64,000 nucleotides of DNA, taken from positions 62,001 to 126,000 of the forward strand of contig NZ_CAMZOF010000010.1 in NCBI RefSeq assembly GCF_947331435.1, written 5' to 3'. Under the pieces are notes generated by a model. That model was given only the letters and a program-made list of their open reading frames with translations, was not told the origin of the DNA and ran no database searches. The DNA comes from Pelagibius sp. Alg239-R121 (GTDB lineage Bacteria; Pseudomonadota; Alphaproteobacteria; Kiloniellales; Kiloniellaceae). This document shows positions 8,053-16,157 of the stretch, piece by piece. The position numbers and the translations under genes are program-made. Positions within the stretch are counted from its first letter, which is position 1. Each line of letters starts with the position of its first letter.

Positions 8053-9030
8053 TCAATGCTGTGGATGATCCGCCGCGCGCGGCCGCATCAAAGGACCGGC
8101 ATCGGGCCGGGCATTGCGGTTACTCGAAACCGGTGCAGTATCGGAAACCTCGGCTTTACTCTCGCGCCAGACCACGAACAAGCCGCTGCTGATGATGATC
8201 GAGGTCCCGACCGCGACCCAGATATCGGGTACATCGCCGAAAAGGAAGAACCCGAAGGGAACCGCCCAGAGAATCTGCGAGTACTGGAAGGGCGCCACCA
8301 AGGCGACCGGGGCAGCGCGAAATGCGCCGATCACACAAAGCTGCGCCAGGGTGCTGAGCAGCCCGACCGACGCCATCAGCCCAAAGTCGGTCAGCGGCAT
8401 GGGTACATAGACCCAGGGCAATGCGAGAGCCATGACCAGAATATTGGCCAACATGGGGTAAAGAATCAGAACAGCGCTCCGCTCTTCCGATCCAATACGC
8501 CGGACGATAACGCCCGAGAAGGCGCTTCCGGTCGCCGCCATCAGAGCGGCGGCATGTCCGTAATTAAGTTCCGTATAGCCGGGACGGAGGATGACCAAGA
8601 CACCGACCAGACCGGCAAAAACCGCAATCCAGCGGCGAAGACGGACCGTTTCCCCCAACAGAGGTACAGAAAGAGCCGTGATCAGCAGAGGCGTCGCAAA
8701 GAGCAGAGCGTAGGTTTCGGCCAGGGGCAGGACCGAGAACGCATAGAACGCACAGACCATGGAAAGCATCATGGTACAGGTGCGCGCCAGGACCAGCCAG
8801 GGATGATGCGGCCTGAGATTAGCCTCGGCCCGGTCCACCAACAGCATTACCATCACTGGCACGAAGGCGAATAGCACAGAGAAAAAGATAATCTGGAACA
8901 CTGCATAGTTGGCGCCCAGAGATTTGATTACGGCGTCGTGGGTCGCGAAGATTCCGTAGGCCAGCATGGCCATACCGGCTCCACGGCCACTCGCAGGCTT
9001 TTTCGCCCCTAGCTCAGGCATGGCGGTCAT
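8053..9030 (-). CDS. DMT superfamily transporter (EamA type)
   Basis: A 325-residue membrane protein with ten predicted helices in two EamA repeats. The first helix begins MLAYGIFATHDAVIKSLG, the repeat junction contains LLGETVRLRRWIAVFAGLVG and the second repeat ends FLFGDVPDIWVAVGTSIIIS. These glycine and proline positions are typical of small-metabolite exporters of this superfamily. ATG 9030 is chosen because upstream codons encode a cysteine-rich, non-membrane stretch unlike the family. The C-terminal 40 residues are hydrophilic and low in complexity. Substrate unknown. The gene is divergent from the asparaginase-like gene. Confidence 0.86.
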   Translation of the reverse strand: MTAMPELGAKKPASGRGAGMAMLAYGIFATHDAVIKSLGANYAVFQIIFFSVLFAFVPVMVMLLVDRAEANLRPHHPWLVLARTCTMMLSMVCAFYAFSVLPLAETYALLFATPLLITALSVPLLGETVRLRRWIAVFAGLVGVLVILRPGYTELNYGHAAALMAATGSAFSGVIVRRIGSEERSAVLILYPMLANILVMALALPWVYVPMPLTDFGLMASVGLLSTLAQLCVIGAFRAAPVALVAPFQYSQILWAVPFGFFLFGDVPDIWVAVGTSIIISSGLFVVWRESKAEVSDTAPVSSNRNARPDAGPLMRPRAADHPQH

Positions 9031-9205
9031 ATTCAATTCGTTGTTGGGTTTTGGCGTTCGAGATGGAACGCAGAGCAGTTTATGGCAGTTGTATCGTGAC
9101 GGACAGAATTGTTTGCAACAGACGTTGCTTTTTTTCCCGCCGCATTGAAAGTTGAGTGGTTTCAACGCGGAACAGAAAACACCAAACTCTTATAGGAACC
9201 ATTGC

Positions 9206-10273
9206 ATGAAGCTTTCAGCTATCGGTCTTTTTATCTGCCCGCTGTTGCTGACGTCCTGTGGCGGCGTGGCCGCAGAAACCAACCTTCGCTGCGCCAGTGG
9301 TAAGACGGATTTTGTTCTCCTTGCACACGGCGGCTCGCTCTCGCGGCCCTTCCACTCGAAGGCGGATCGCCGGATGGAAAGCCTGAAAGTCATCCTCCAG
9401 AGCGGCCAGGAAGCAATTGCGGGCGGCGCTTCGGCCATCGACACGGTGACCCTGGTCGTCTCGCAGATGGAAGACAGCGGAATCTTTAATGCCGGGCGCG
9501 GTGCGATACCCAATCAGGCAGGTAAGTTGGAACTTGACGCCTCGATCATGGACGGCCCGAGTCAAAAAGCCGGCGCCGTCGCCTCTGTCCACGGTATCAA
9601 GAACCCTATCCTGGGCGCTCGTTTCGTCATGGAGCAAACCAAAAACGTCCTCTTCGTCGGGCCTTCAGCGGAGCGCCTGTTAAAGGATGCGGGCCTGGAA
9701 CAAGCCGAACTTCAACATCCGGAGAAAGGGGAGCGCAGAGGCGATACGGCCACGGGCGTTACAGCCACGGGCGTTCCAGCCTCGGTCGAAACCGCTCCCC
9801 CCGAAACCGACACTGCCGAAATCGTCTCGGCCGCAATCGTCTCCGCCGCAATCGACCCCAACACTGCACCTTATGGGACCGTTGGTGCCGTCGCGCTTGA
9901 TCGTTGCGGTCATCTCGCGGCGGCGACCTCGACCGGTGGCTTCGGCAGCAAGAGACCCGGCCGGGTTGGAGATTCGCCGATCATTGGCGCCGGCACCTAC
10001 GCGAACGAAACCGTGGCCGTATCGGCGACCGGTCACGGCGAGTACTTTATCCGTTATGCCGTCGCACACGATATCTATGCCCGTATGTCCTATGGCGGCC
10101 AAAGCCTCGAAACCGCCGCGGCAGAAGCCCTGTCGGATCTCGCGGAAAAGGGAGGCAAAGGCGGCGTGATTGCGCTTGACGCCCAAGGGAACTACTCCAT
10201 GCCCTTTTCGGCCGCAGGTATGGTGCGTGGCGCCGTCGGCGCAAGGATCGCACTCGACGTCCGGAGCTATTGA
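9206..10273 (+). CDS. Isoaspartyl peptidase/L-asparaginase family lipoprotein
   Basis: This Ntn-hydrolase family cleaves itself before a threonine to make alpha and beta chains and hydrolyses isoaspartyl dipeptides or asparagine. The product (355 residues) has a lipoprotein signal MKLSAIGLFICPLLLTSC, with lipobox LLTSC, so it should sit on a membrane. The alpha chain shows FNAGRGAIPNQAGKLELDAS, and the beta chain begins at Thr in PYGTVGAVALDRCGHLAAAT. Between them lies an unusual Thr/Ala-rich linker with short internal repeats (TGVTATGV; AAIVSAAI). Start ATG 9206 has AGGA nine bases upstream. Membrane anchoring is uncommon in the family. Confidence 0.9.
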   Translation: MKLSAIGLFICPLLLTSCGGVAAETNLRCASGKTDFVLLAHGGSLSRPFHSKADRRMESLKVILQSGQEAIAGGASAIDTVTLVVSQMEDSGIFNAGRGAIPNQAGKLELDASIMDGPSQKAGAVASVHGIKNPILGARFVMEQTKNVLFVGPSAERLLKDAGLEQAELQHPEKGERRGDTATGVTATGVPASVETAPPETDTAEIVSAAIVSAAIDPNTAPYGTVGAVALDRCGHLAAATSTGGFGSKRPGRVGDSPIIGAGTYANETVAVSATGHGEYFIRYAVAHDIYARMSYGGQSLETAAAEALSDLAEKGGKGGVIALDAQGNYSMPFSAAGMVRGAVGARIALDVRSY

Positions 10274-10352
10274 TACGCGTTGGACACTTGCGTTCGACGT
10301 GGCATGTGTTTAGAGGAAACCCATCTTCACCAACTGATAGTGCTGCTGCAAC

Positions 10353-11090
10353 ATGACGGCCACCACCGTAACGCCTGACGCCTCCGCCGATCTGAGCAAA
10401 ACCTACTCGCTCGTAATCCCGGTCTTGCTGGCAATCGTTCCCTTCGCGACCCTGCCGATCGGCGCAGACTACTCCTTTTATCGGAGCTGGATGATCACTG
10501 AGGCGGGGGCCATCGAGCACGCGACTGTACTGTTCAGCGTGATTGGCTTCGTGATCGCCCTGCTTGTTGTCGTCAACCGTCAGCACTGTCCACGGTCCTG
10601 GATGATGGCACTGATGCTGTTCTTCGCGGTCGGCTTCTTCTATATCGCCGGCGAGGAAGCCAGTTGGGGACAACACCTGTTCCTCTGGGATACGCCGGGC
10701 TGGATGGCTGAAGCCAACCGGCAGAACGAGACCAACCTGCACAATCTTCATCTGTCACTCGATCGTATTCCCAAGACGATCATCGGTATCGGAATTGTGT
10801 TGTCCGGTCTCGCCTGGCCGATCTACAGCCGCGTGCGGAAGGTGGAGATCACCAACACGGAAGGCGATTGGTACTGGCTTTGGCCAACCGCCGTCGTGCG
10901 GGTCACGGCCCTGCTTTTCCTGATCATCTGGCTGCTGGACCGATTGATGGTCCAGACAAATCTGCTGAGCGGTGAAGGCTACAGCATTGGTTTCCAGGAA
11001 CATCGCGAAGTGATGATGGTCTATTTCCTGCTGCTCTACGTCGCCTCTATCTACGTACGGGTAAAGGCCCGCAAATCAGCTTCCCTCTGA
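10353..11090 (+). CDS. Conserved membrane protein with GEEASWGQ motif, function unknown
   Basis: The 245-residue protein has about six hydrophobic segments (near residues 19-38, 55-78, 85-102, 143-160, 175-198, 212-232). A conserved-looking loop carries FYIAGEEASWGQHLFLWDTP followed by RQNETNLHNLHLSL. The acidic-acidic-x-Ser-Trp-Gly-Gln pattern with a downstream NLHN is familiar from a group of uncharacterised bacterial membrane proteins. Residues of this kind could bind a metal or a lipid head group, but that is speculation. It follows the asparaginase-like gene by 79 bases on the same strand and may share its transcript. It ends 19 bases from the convergent LysR gene. Confidence 0.75.
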   Translation: MTATTVTPDASADLSKTYSLVIPVLLAIVPFATLPIGADYSFYRSWMITEAGAIEHATVLFSVIGFVIALLVVVNRQHCPRSWMMALMLFFAVGFFYIAGEEASWGQHLFLWDTPGWMAEANRQNETNLHNLHLSLDRIPKTIIGIGIVLSGLAWPIYSRVRKVEITNTEGDWYWLWPTAVVRVTALLFLIIWLLDRLMVQTNLLSGEGYSIGFQEHREVMMVYFLLLYVASIYVRVKARKSASL

Positions 11091-11109
11091 CCCGCGTCAC
11101 CCGGTCCGC

Positions 11110-12015
11110 TTAACCTCCCTGGCGTCCGATCGAGTCGACAATCAACCGGCGGATCCATTTGTTCATTGCGGAGTGATGTGAGCGCGCTGTCCAGTAGAGG
11201 TCGATGCCCAACTCCACATCGACCGGACAAGGCCGGACCGCTATCTCGTCGCTAAAGCTGTCGGCGATGCGTTTCGGTACGGTGGAAATCAGATCCGTCC
11301 CCTGTATCATCCCTTCCAGCTCCCCCAGACTGGGCAGATCCAGCGCTGCTTTGAGATGGACGCCGCGCGCCTCCAGCGCATCGAGATACAAGGGACGCCA
11401 GCCGCCATCATAGGTCACCACGATATGGTCTGACCGTTCGTAAGCCTCCAGGTCCAGCACTTTGCCGGCGAGCGGATTGGCGCGATCCATGATGCAGACA
11501 TAGTGGTCGTTGTAGATTCGCCGGCGAAAGACTTCCGAACCCGCGACCTGCATCGGGCTGAGCAGCAGATCGCAGTCGCCATTCTTGAGCAGAACGTCAC
11601 CCTTTACCGAAGACTGGATCACCCGCAGCTGCAGATTGGGGGCCAGCTTCCGGAGTGCCCGGACAAATCCCGGCAGGATAACCGCGCGCTCATAATAGTT
11701 GCAGGACAGAACCAGCGTGCCGGCGGCACTGGATGGATCAAAACTCTTCGGGGCCGCCAGGGCTTCGAACTCGTCCAGCATCCGTCCGGCCTGGTCGACG
11801 ATCTCCAGGCAGCGGTCCGTGGCCGCGACCCCCTTGCCCTGGCGCACGAAAAGCGGATCGTCGAAGGCGCGCCGCAGACGGTCGATCGTGTAGCTGATGG
11901 TTGACTGGTTGTGACCAAGTTTGTCAGCGGCGGCTGAGAACGAGCCCAGGTCGTATACCAGACGCAGTGTTCTGAGCGCGTTGAAATCGATGGCCAGGTG
12001 TTCGGGTTTGTCCAT
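11110..12015 (-). CDS. LysR family regulator, divergent from the P450 operon
   Basis: A 301-residue LysR protein. The N-terminal helix-turn-helix is LGSFSAAADKLGHNQSTISY, followed by the linker helix RRAFDDPLFVRQGKG and an effector-binding domain that includes RRRIYNDHYVCIMDRANPL, a pattern seen in the NodD/LeuO-like branch. It is transcribed away from the P450 gene, sharing a 133-base AT-rich intergenic region with an inverted repeat at 12060-12076. By the usual LysR logic it should control that operon in response to the substrate. The effector is unknown. Confidence 0.88.
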   Translation of the reverse strand: MDKPEHLAIDFNALRTLRLVYDLGSFSAAADKLGHNQSTISYTIDRLRRAFDDPLFVRQGKGVAATDRCLEIVDQAGRMLDEFEALAAPKSFDPSSAAGTLVLSCNYYERAVILPGFVRALRKLAPNLQLRVIQSSVKGDVLLKNGDCDLLLSPMQVAGSEVFRRRIYNDHYVCIMDRANPLAGKVLDLEAYERSDHIVVTYDGGWRPLYLDALEARGVHLKAALDLPSLGELEGMIQGTDLISTVPKRIADSFSDEIAVRPCPVDVELGIDLYWTARSHHSAMNKWIRRLIVDSIGRQGG

Positions 12016-12059
12016 TCTCTGAATGATATATCAGTTTTTTAGATAGTTACTATTGAAAT

Positions 12060-12076
12060 CATCGGATTGATCGATG
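12060..12076. promoter_or_regulatory. Candidate LysR operator for the P450 operon
   Basis: CATCG and CGATG flank GATTGAT, giving a 17-base inverted repeat in the AT-rich gap between the divergent LysR (start 12015) and P450 (start 12149) genes. LysR proteins typically bind such interrupted dyads (T-N11-A class). Assignment to this particular LysR is by position only. Confidence 0.45.
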
Positions 12077-12148
12077 TTCTTAAATCGCGCAATAATTAAC
12101 ATGATAAGCAATTAGCTCTCTGCACGGCCCTATCCGGAGGCACTGGCC

Positions 12149-13330
12149 ATGGCGAACCCTGTTCCCGTCATCGACGATATCTCGCTGGAAAGCCTTTATG
12201 CCGACCCCTACCCCAGCTTCCAGAGGCTGCAAAGGGACGCGCCGGTGGCTTTTGTGCGCGCGGCAGGGATCAATTTGGTCACCCGTTTTGACGATATCGT
12301 GCAGATTGAGCGCGATTTCGAAACTTTTGCCTCGTCAAATCCCGTTTCGCTCATGAATCGGGTCATGGGGCATTCCTTAATGCGCAAAGACGGCGAAGAC
12401 CACCGCCTCGAACGCAAGGCCATCGAGCCGTCTTTTCGCCCGGGTGTGGTCAGGAACCACTGGGCGCCCCGCTTTCGAGTCATCGCAGATGATCTGATCG
12501 ATCAGTTCGATGACCATGGCGCCACCGACCTCTTCGGCAGCTTCGCCGCGCCCATGGCATCACTTTCACTGATGGAAATGCTGGGCCTGCGGGACGTCTC
12601 ATGGCAGGAGCTGGCCATCTGGTCGCAGTCCCTGATGGACGCCGTGGGCAACTATGGACAGGATCCTGAGGTCATTCGTAGAGGGCAGGTCGCGTCCGAT
12701 GGGATCGACGCCGCGATCGAAGTTGTCCTGCCGAAGCTGGAGGCCAGTCCCGATCCCTCGATCATTTCCTCGATGCTGCAAGCCGAGGATAAGCATTCGA
12801 TCGCGCAGATCAGGGCCAATGTGAAGGTCATCATCGGCGGTGGTTTAAACGAACCGCGCGATACCATACTGACAACGGCCTATGGCCTGCTCTCAAACCC
12901 TGACCAGCGTGCCTGCGTAATGGAGGACGCTAACCTCTGGAGTGCCGCCTTCGAAGAGGCCGTGCGCTGGATCTCGCCCATCGGCATGTATCCGCGCCGG
13001 GTCACGCGCGACGTGGTTTTGGGCGGGATGCAACTCCGGGAGGGCGATCAGCTCGGCATCTGCGTTGGGGCGGCAAATCGCGACGAGAGTCACTTCGATC
13101 GACCCGACCTCTTCGACATCCTCCGGCCTAAGCAGTCGCATTTGGGTTTCGGTGCCGGGCCGCACTACTGCGCAGGCACTTGGGTCGCCCGGCAGATGGT
13201 AGGCGCCATCGCCCTGCCCGCGCTGTTCGGACGCTTGAAGGACCTGCGCCTGGACGAGGCGGCTGAGGTCAAACTCGGCGGCTGGGTATTTCGTGGGCCG
13301 CTCTCGCTTCCCGTCCGCTGGAGCATCTGA
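12149..13330 (+). CDS. Cytochrome P450 monooxygenase with atypical I-helix
   Basis: The 393-residue soluble P450 has the haem-binding loop FGAGPHYCAGTWVARQM (Cys341 is the thiolate ligand), the ExxR of helix K in EEAVRW (residues 270-273), and a C-helix HRLERKAIEPSF. The I-helix reads GGGLNEPRDT at 230-239: the acid is Glu235, but the usual following Thr is Pro236. Bacterial class I P450s take electrons from a ferredoxin and a reductase, and both are encoded just downstream. GGAGG seven bases before the ATG is a strong ribosome site. Substrate is unknown; the adjacent TRAP-type binding protein hints at an imported small acid. Confidence 0.94.
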   Translation: MANPVPVIDDISLESLYADPYPSFQRLQRDAPVAFVRAAGINLVTRFDDIVQIERDFETFASSNPVSLMNRVMGHSLMRKDGEDHRLERKAIEPSFRPGVVRNHWAPRFRVIADDLIDQFDDHGATDLFGSFAAPMASLSLMEMLGLRDVSWQELAIWSQSLMDAVGNYGQDPEVIRRGQVASDGIDAAIEVVLPKLEASPDPSIISSMLQAEDKHSIAQIRANVKVIIGGGLNEPRDTILTTAYGLLSNPDQRACVMEDANLWSAAFEEAVRWISPIGMYPRRVTRDVVLGGMQLREGDQLGICVGAANRDESHFDRPDLFDILRPKQSHLGFGAGPHYCAGTWVARQMVGAIALPALFGRLKDLRLDEAAEVKLGGWVFRGPLSLPVRWSI

Positions 13331-13342
13331 GGAGGTCCGCGC

Positions 13343-13663
13343 ATGCCCAAGATCATATTCGTTCAGCCCTGTGGAACACGCCGCGAGGTCGAGGCAACCC
13401 AGGGAAATTCGATCATGGAAGCCGCGCTTAAACATGGTGTCACGGGCATCACCGCCGAGTGTAACGGCTCGGCCGCCTGTGCAACCTGCCACGCCTACTT
13501 CGAAGACGACCGCTTGTCACAGCTCGGTGCCATTGAGGCGCATGAGGAAGACATGCTGGACTTCACCGCTTCGGAACGGCTGCCCGTCAGCCGTCTGAGC
13601 TGTCAGGTCACGGTCACCGATGCAATGGACGGGATGATCGTGCGCCTACCGGAATCCCAATAG
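13343..13663 (+). CDS. [2Fe-2S] ferredoxin, P450 partner
   Basis: A 106-residue vertebrate-type (adrenodoxin/putidaredoxin-like) ferredoxin. Cluster ligands are Cys40, Cys46 and Cys49 in AECNGSAACATCHAYF and Cys87 in RLSCQVTV. It begins 12 bases after the P450 stop with GAGGAGG ahead of the ATG, so the pair is surely cotranscribed. It should pass electrons from the FAD reductase at 14916 to the P450. Confidence 0.95.
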   Translation: MPKIIFVQPCGTRREVEATQGNSIMEAALKHGVTGITAECNGSAACATCHAYFEDDRLSQLGAIEAHEEDMLDFTASERLPVSRLSCQVTVTDAMDGMIVRLPESQ

Positions 13664-13707
13664 AACATTCGCTCGCCAACAATAAGAAAACGTTACGGGA
13701 GAGAACC

Positions 13708-14724
13708 ATGAAATCCATGTTGAGATTAAGCCTTGCCGCGGCAATCGGCCTTTGCACGGCTCTGCCCGTGCAGGCCGCCGACCACAAGCTGATCATCTCC
13801 AGCTGGGCACCGCCCAGTCACGGACTGAATGCCATTATGTGGCCGCGCTTGATCAAGATGATCGAAGACGCAACCGATGGCCGGGTGACGGCCGAACTCA
13901 AGCTCGGTATCGCCCCGCCGCCGGCGCAAATGGATCTGGTTATGGACGGTGCCGCCGATCTGTCGGTCATCTTTCACGGTTATCAGGCCGGCCGCTTCAC
14001 GGGTACAAAGTTGATCGAACTTCCAGGCTATGAAGGCAATGCAGAAGCTGCCTCCGTCGCTTACTGGCGCACACACGAAAAATACCTGGCTGCTCTCAAC
14101 GAACACCGAGGCGTCAAACTCATCGCATTGCACACCCATGGTCCTGCGCAACTCCACAGCCGCGAGCCCGTCAAGTCGCTCGAATCGATTTCCGGCCTCA
14201 AGGTTCGTATTCCCGGCGGTGTCGGCGGCGACGTCGGCAAGGCCCTTGGTGCAACCGGGATTCAAGTGCCGGCGCCAAAAGTATACGAGACACTGGCCTC
14301 CCGCGCGGCCGATGGCGTCGTCATGCCGTTCGAATCTCGCAAGGGCTTCAAGCTAACCGAAGTCGCACAGAATGTATTTGAACTACCTGGTGGGCTTTAT
14401 CGCGGTTCCTTCGCCTTCATCATGAACGAAGAAAGCTTCGAGGGATTACCCGAGGATCTGCAGACTCGACTGAAAGATCGAGTGTTCGGAGAGCCGGCCA
14501 GCCGCATGGCCGGTGCCGTCTGGGACGAGATCGACCGTGCGGGTCGCGAAGCGACGGTCTCGACAGCAGACAACAGCATCAATCCCGCCTCTCCCGGCGA
14601 CATCCAAGCCTTCAAGAAGATCCAGGCTGATGTGATTGCCAGGGTACTGGCAGAGCTTAAAGAAAAGGGCGTCAAAGCCGACGCGGCCTACGCCATGGTG
14701 AAGGCTGAGCTGACAACAAATTGA
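13708..14724 (+). CDS. TRAP transporter substrate-binding protein, DctP type, without permease genes
   Basis: A 338-residue periplasmic binding protein. The signal peptide is MKSMLRLSLAAAIGLCTALP with cleavage after VQAA. The mature domain contains LGIAPPPAQMDLVMDGAADL and LKVRIPGGVGGDVGKALG, the latter holding the conserved arginine that binds a carboxylate in DctP proteins. Later YRGSFAFIMNEESFEGLP matches the family. The DctQ and DctM membrane subunits are not found anywhere in the window, which is unusual. It lies 44 bases after the ferredoxin gene and is followed by a hairpin. A carboxylate-bearing ligand related to the P450 substrate is likely but unproven. Confidence 0.9.
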   Translation: MKSMLRLSLAAAIGLCTALPVQAADHKLIISSWAPPSHGLNAIMWPRLIKMIEDATDGRVTAELKLGIAPPPAQMDLVMDGAADLSVIFHGYQAGRFTGTKLIELPGYEGNAEAASVAYWRTHEKYLAALNEHRGVKLIALHTHGPAQLHSREPVKSLESISGLKVRIPGGVGGDVGKALGATGIQVPAPKVYETLASRAADGVVMPFESRKGFKLTEVAQNVFELPGGLYRGSFAFIMNEESFEGLPEDLQTRLKDRVFGEPASRMAGAVWDEIDRAGREATVSTADNSINPASPGDIQAFKKIQADVIARVLAELKEKGVKADAAYAMVKAELTTN

Positions 14725-14740
14725 GTCCTCTGAAAGAAGT

Positions 14741-14771
14741 GTCGCGTCCGAGTGAGGGGCGCGGCGCTCTT
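14741..14771 (+). terminator. Terminator-like hairpin after the TRAP binding protein
   Basis: GTCGCGTCC (14741-14749) pairs with GGGCGCGGC (14757-14765) with two G-U pairs, then GCTCTTTTG follows. This would separate the P450, ferredoxin and binding-protein transcript from the reductase gene. The T-run is short, so the end may be partial. Confidence 0.5.
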
Positions 14772-14915
14772 TTGTAAATCCGCGACAAACACCTTCAAGG
14801 CAGCATTGACCACGGCGAAATATACGATTATTCGGTTTAGCAGCTTTCTTTTTCGGATAACCTGGTCCGTGACGAATTTTCGGCGATCCTGTGAGCCTAT
14901 CGCCAGCCTTGTGGG

Positions 14916-16157
14916 GTGAATGTGGAGAACGTGACATTAGAGAGCCCCATTGTGGTTGTCGGTGGCGGTCAAGCCGCCGCCTCTATGATCGTCAAACTGC
15001 GTTCACTGGGAGACGATCGCCCGGTCATTCTTCTGTCCGACGAACCCGTCGCGCCCTATCAGCGGCCTAATCTGTCCAAAAAATACCTCCGCGGCGAGCT
15101 TGCGCTCGACGATCTGATGGTCCGTCCGCAGAACTGGTATGCCGAGCACGCTGTGGAGCTGCGGCTCGGCCAAAAAGTTGAAGAGATCGACCGGAATGCA
15201 AAAAGCGTCCGACTGGCAGATGGGTCCGCGCTGACCTACGGATACCTCGTTTTCGCAACCGGCGGCGAGCCCCGTCGCCTACCCGCTGCGATTGGTGGCG
15301 ATCTTGCGGGTGTTTATACGCTGCGTGATGTTGCCGACGCCGATGTGCTTGCTCCGCTCTTCACCGCCGGCAAACGTCTTTTGATTGTCGGTGGCGGCTA
15401 TATCGGACTGGAAGCAGCAGCGGTTGCCGCTCAGTCCGGCATGGATGTCGTGCTGATTGAAATGGCGGATCGTATCCTGCAAAGGGTGGCCGCCCGCGAG
15501 ACATCCGACTATATCCGCGCGCTTCATCAGGAACATGGCGTTCGTATTCTAGAGAACACTCAACTTGCCCGCATCGTGGGCGAGGATGGTGTGGCCAGCC
15601 ATGCGGAACTGGCGACGGGAGAGAAAATCGCAGTCGACTTCGTGATTGTCGGCACAGGTATTGCGCCCCGAACCGAACTGGCGGAACAGGCCGGACTGAC
15701 GATCGATGGCGGTATCGCGGTAGATGCATCCTGCCGTAGCTCAGACCCGGCAATCCTCGCCGCAGGTGATTGCGCAAGCTTCGTCTGGCAGGGTCGACGG
15801 ATCAGGCTAGAATCCGTCCAGAACGCCACGGATCAGGGTGAAGCCGTCGCCTGCACTCTTGCGGGACAGGAAGTCGATTATCAGCCGGTACCCTGGTTCT
15901 GGTCGGACCAGTTCGATATGAAACTTCAGATTGCCGGCTTGAACACAGGATTCACACACAACGTGACACGTCCTGGCACGCGCGAACACGCCATGTCGGT
16001 CTGGTATTACCATGATGACAAGTTGCTTGCCGTCGATGCTATGAACGACGCAAAAAGCTTCATGACCGCAAAGAGACTTCTGCAAAAAGGCCTTTCGCCC
16101 GAACCTGATTTCGTTTCAGATCCTGACAGCGACCTGAAGTCCTTACTCAAAGGTTAG
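14916..16157 (+). CDS. NAD(P)H-ferredoxin reductase (FAD), P450 redox partner
   Basis: This 413-residue flavoprotein is of the putidaredoxin-reductase/rubredoxin-reductase family. It has the FAD motif IVVVGGGQAAASM near the N-terminus, the NAD(P)H motif LLIVGGGYIGLEAAAVAAQ near residue 155, and the second FAD contact DPAILAAGDCASF. The C-terminal domain includes PVPWFWSDQFDMKLQIAGL, typical of this group. Several GTG codons (14916, 14922, 14931) could be the start; GGGG precedes the first two and GGAG the third. It lies 191 bases past the binding-protein gene, probably with its own promoter, and overlaps the convergent hydrolase gene by four bases. Confidence 0.93.
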   Translation: MNVENVTLESPIVVVGGGQAAASMIVKLRSLGDDRPVILLSDEPVAPYQRPNLSKKYLRGELALDDLMVRPQNWYAEHAVELRLGQKVEEIDRNAKSVRLADGSALTYGYLVFATGGEPRRLPAAIGGDLAGVYTLRDVADADVLAPLFTAGKRLLIVGGGYIGLEAAAVAAQSGMDVVLIEMADRILQRVAARETSDYIRALHQEHGVRILENTQLARIVGEDGVASHAELATGEKIAVDFVIVGTGIAPRTELAEQAGLTIDGGIAVDASCRSSDPAILAAGDCASFVWQGRRIRLESVQNATDQGEAVACTLAGQEVDYQPVPWFWSDQFDMKLQIAGLNTGFTHNVTRPGTREHAMSVWYYHDDKLLAVDAMNDAKSFMTAKRLLQKGLSPEPDFVSDPDSDLKSLLKG

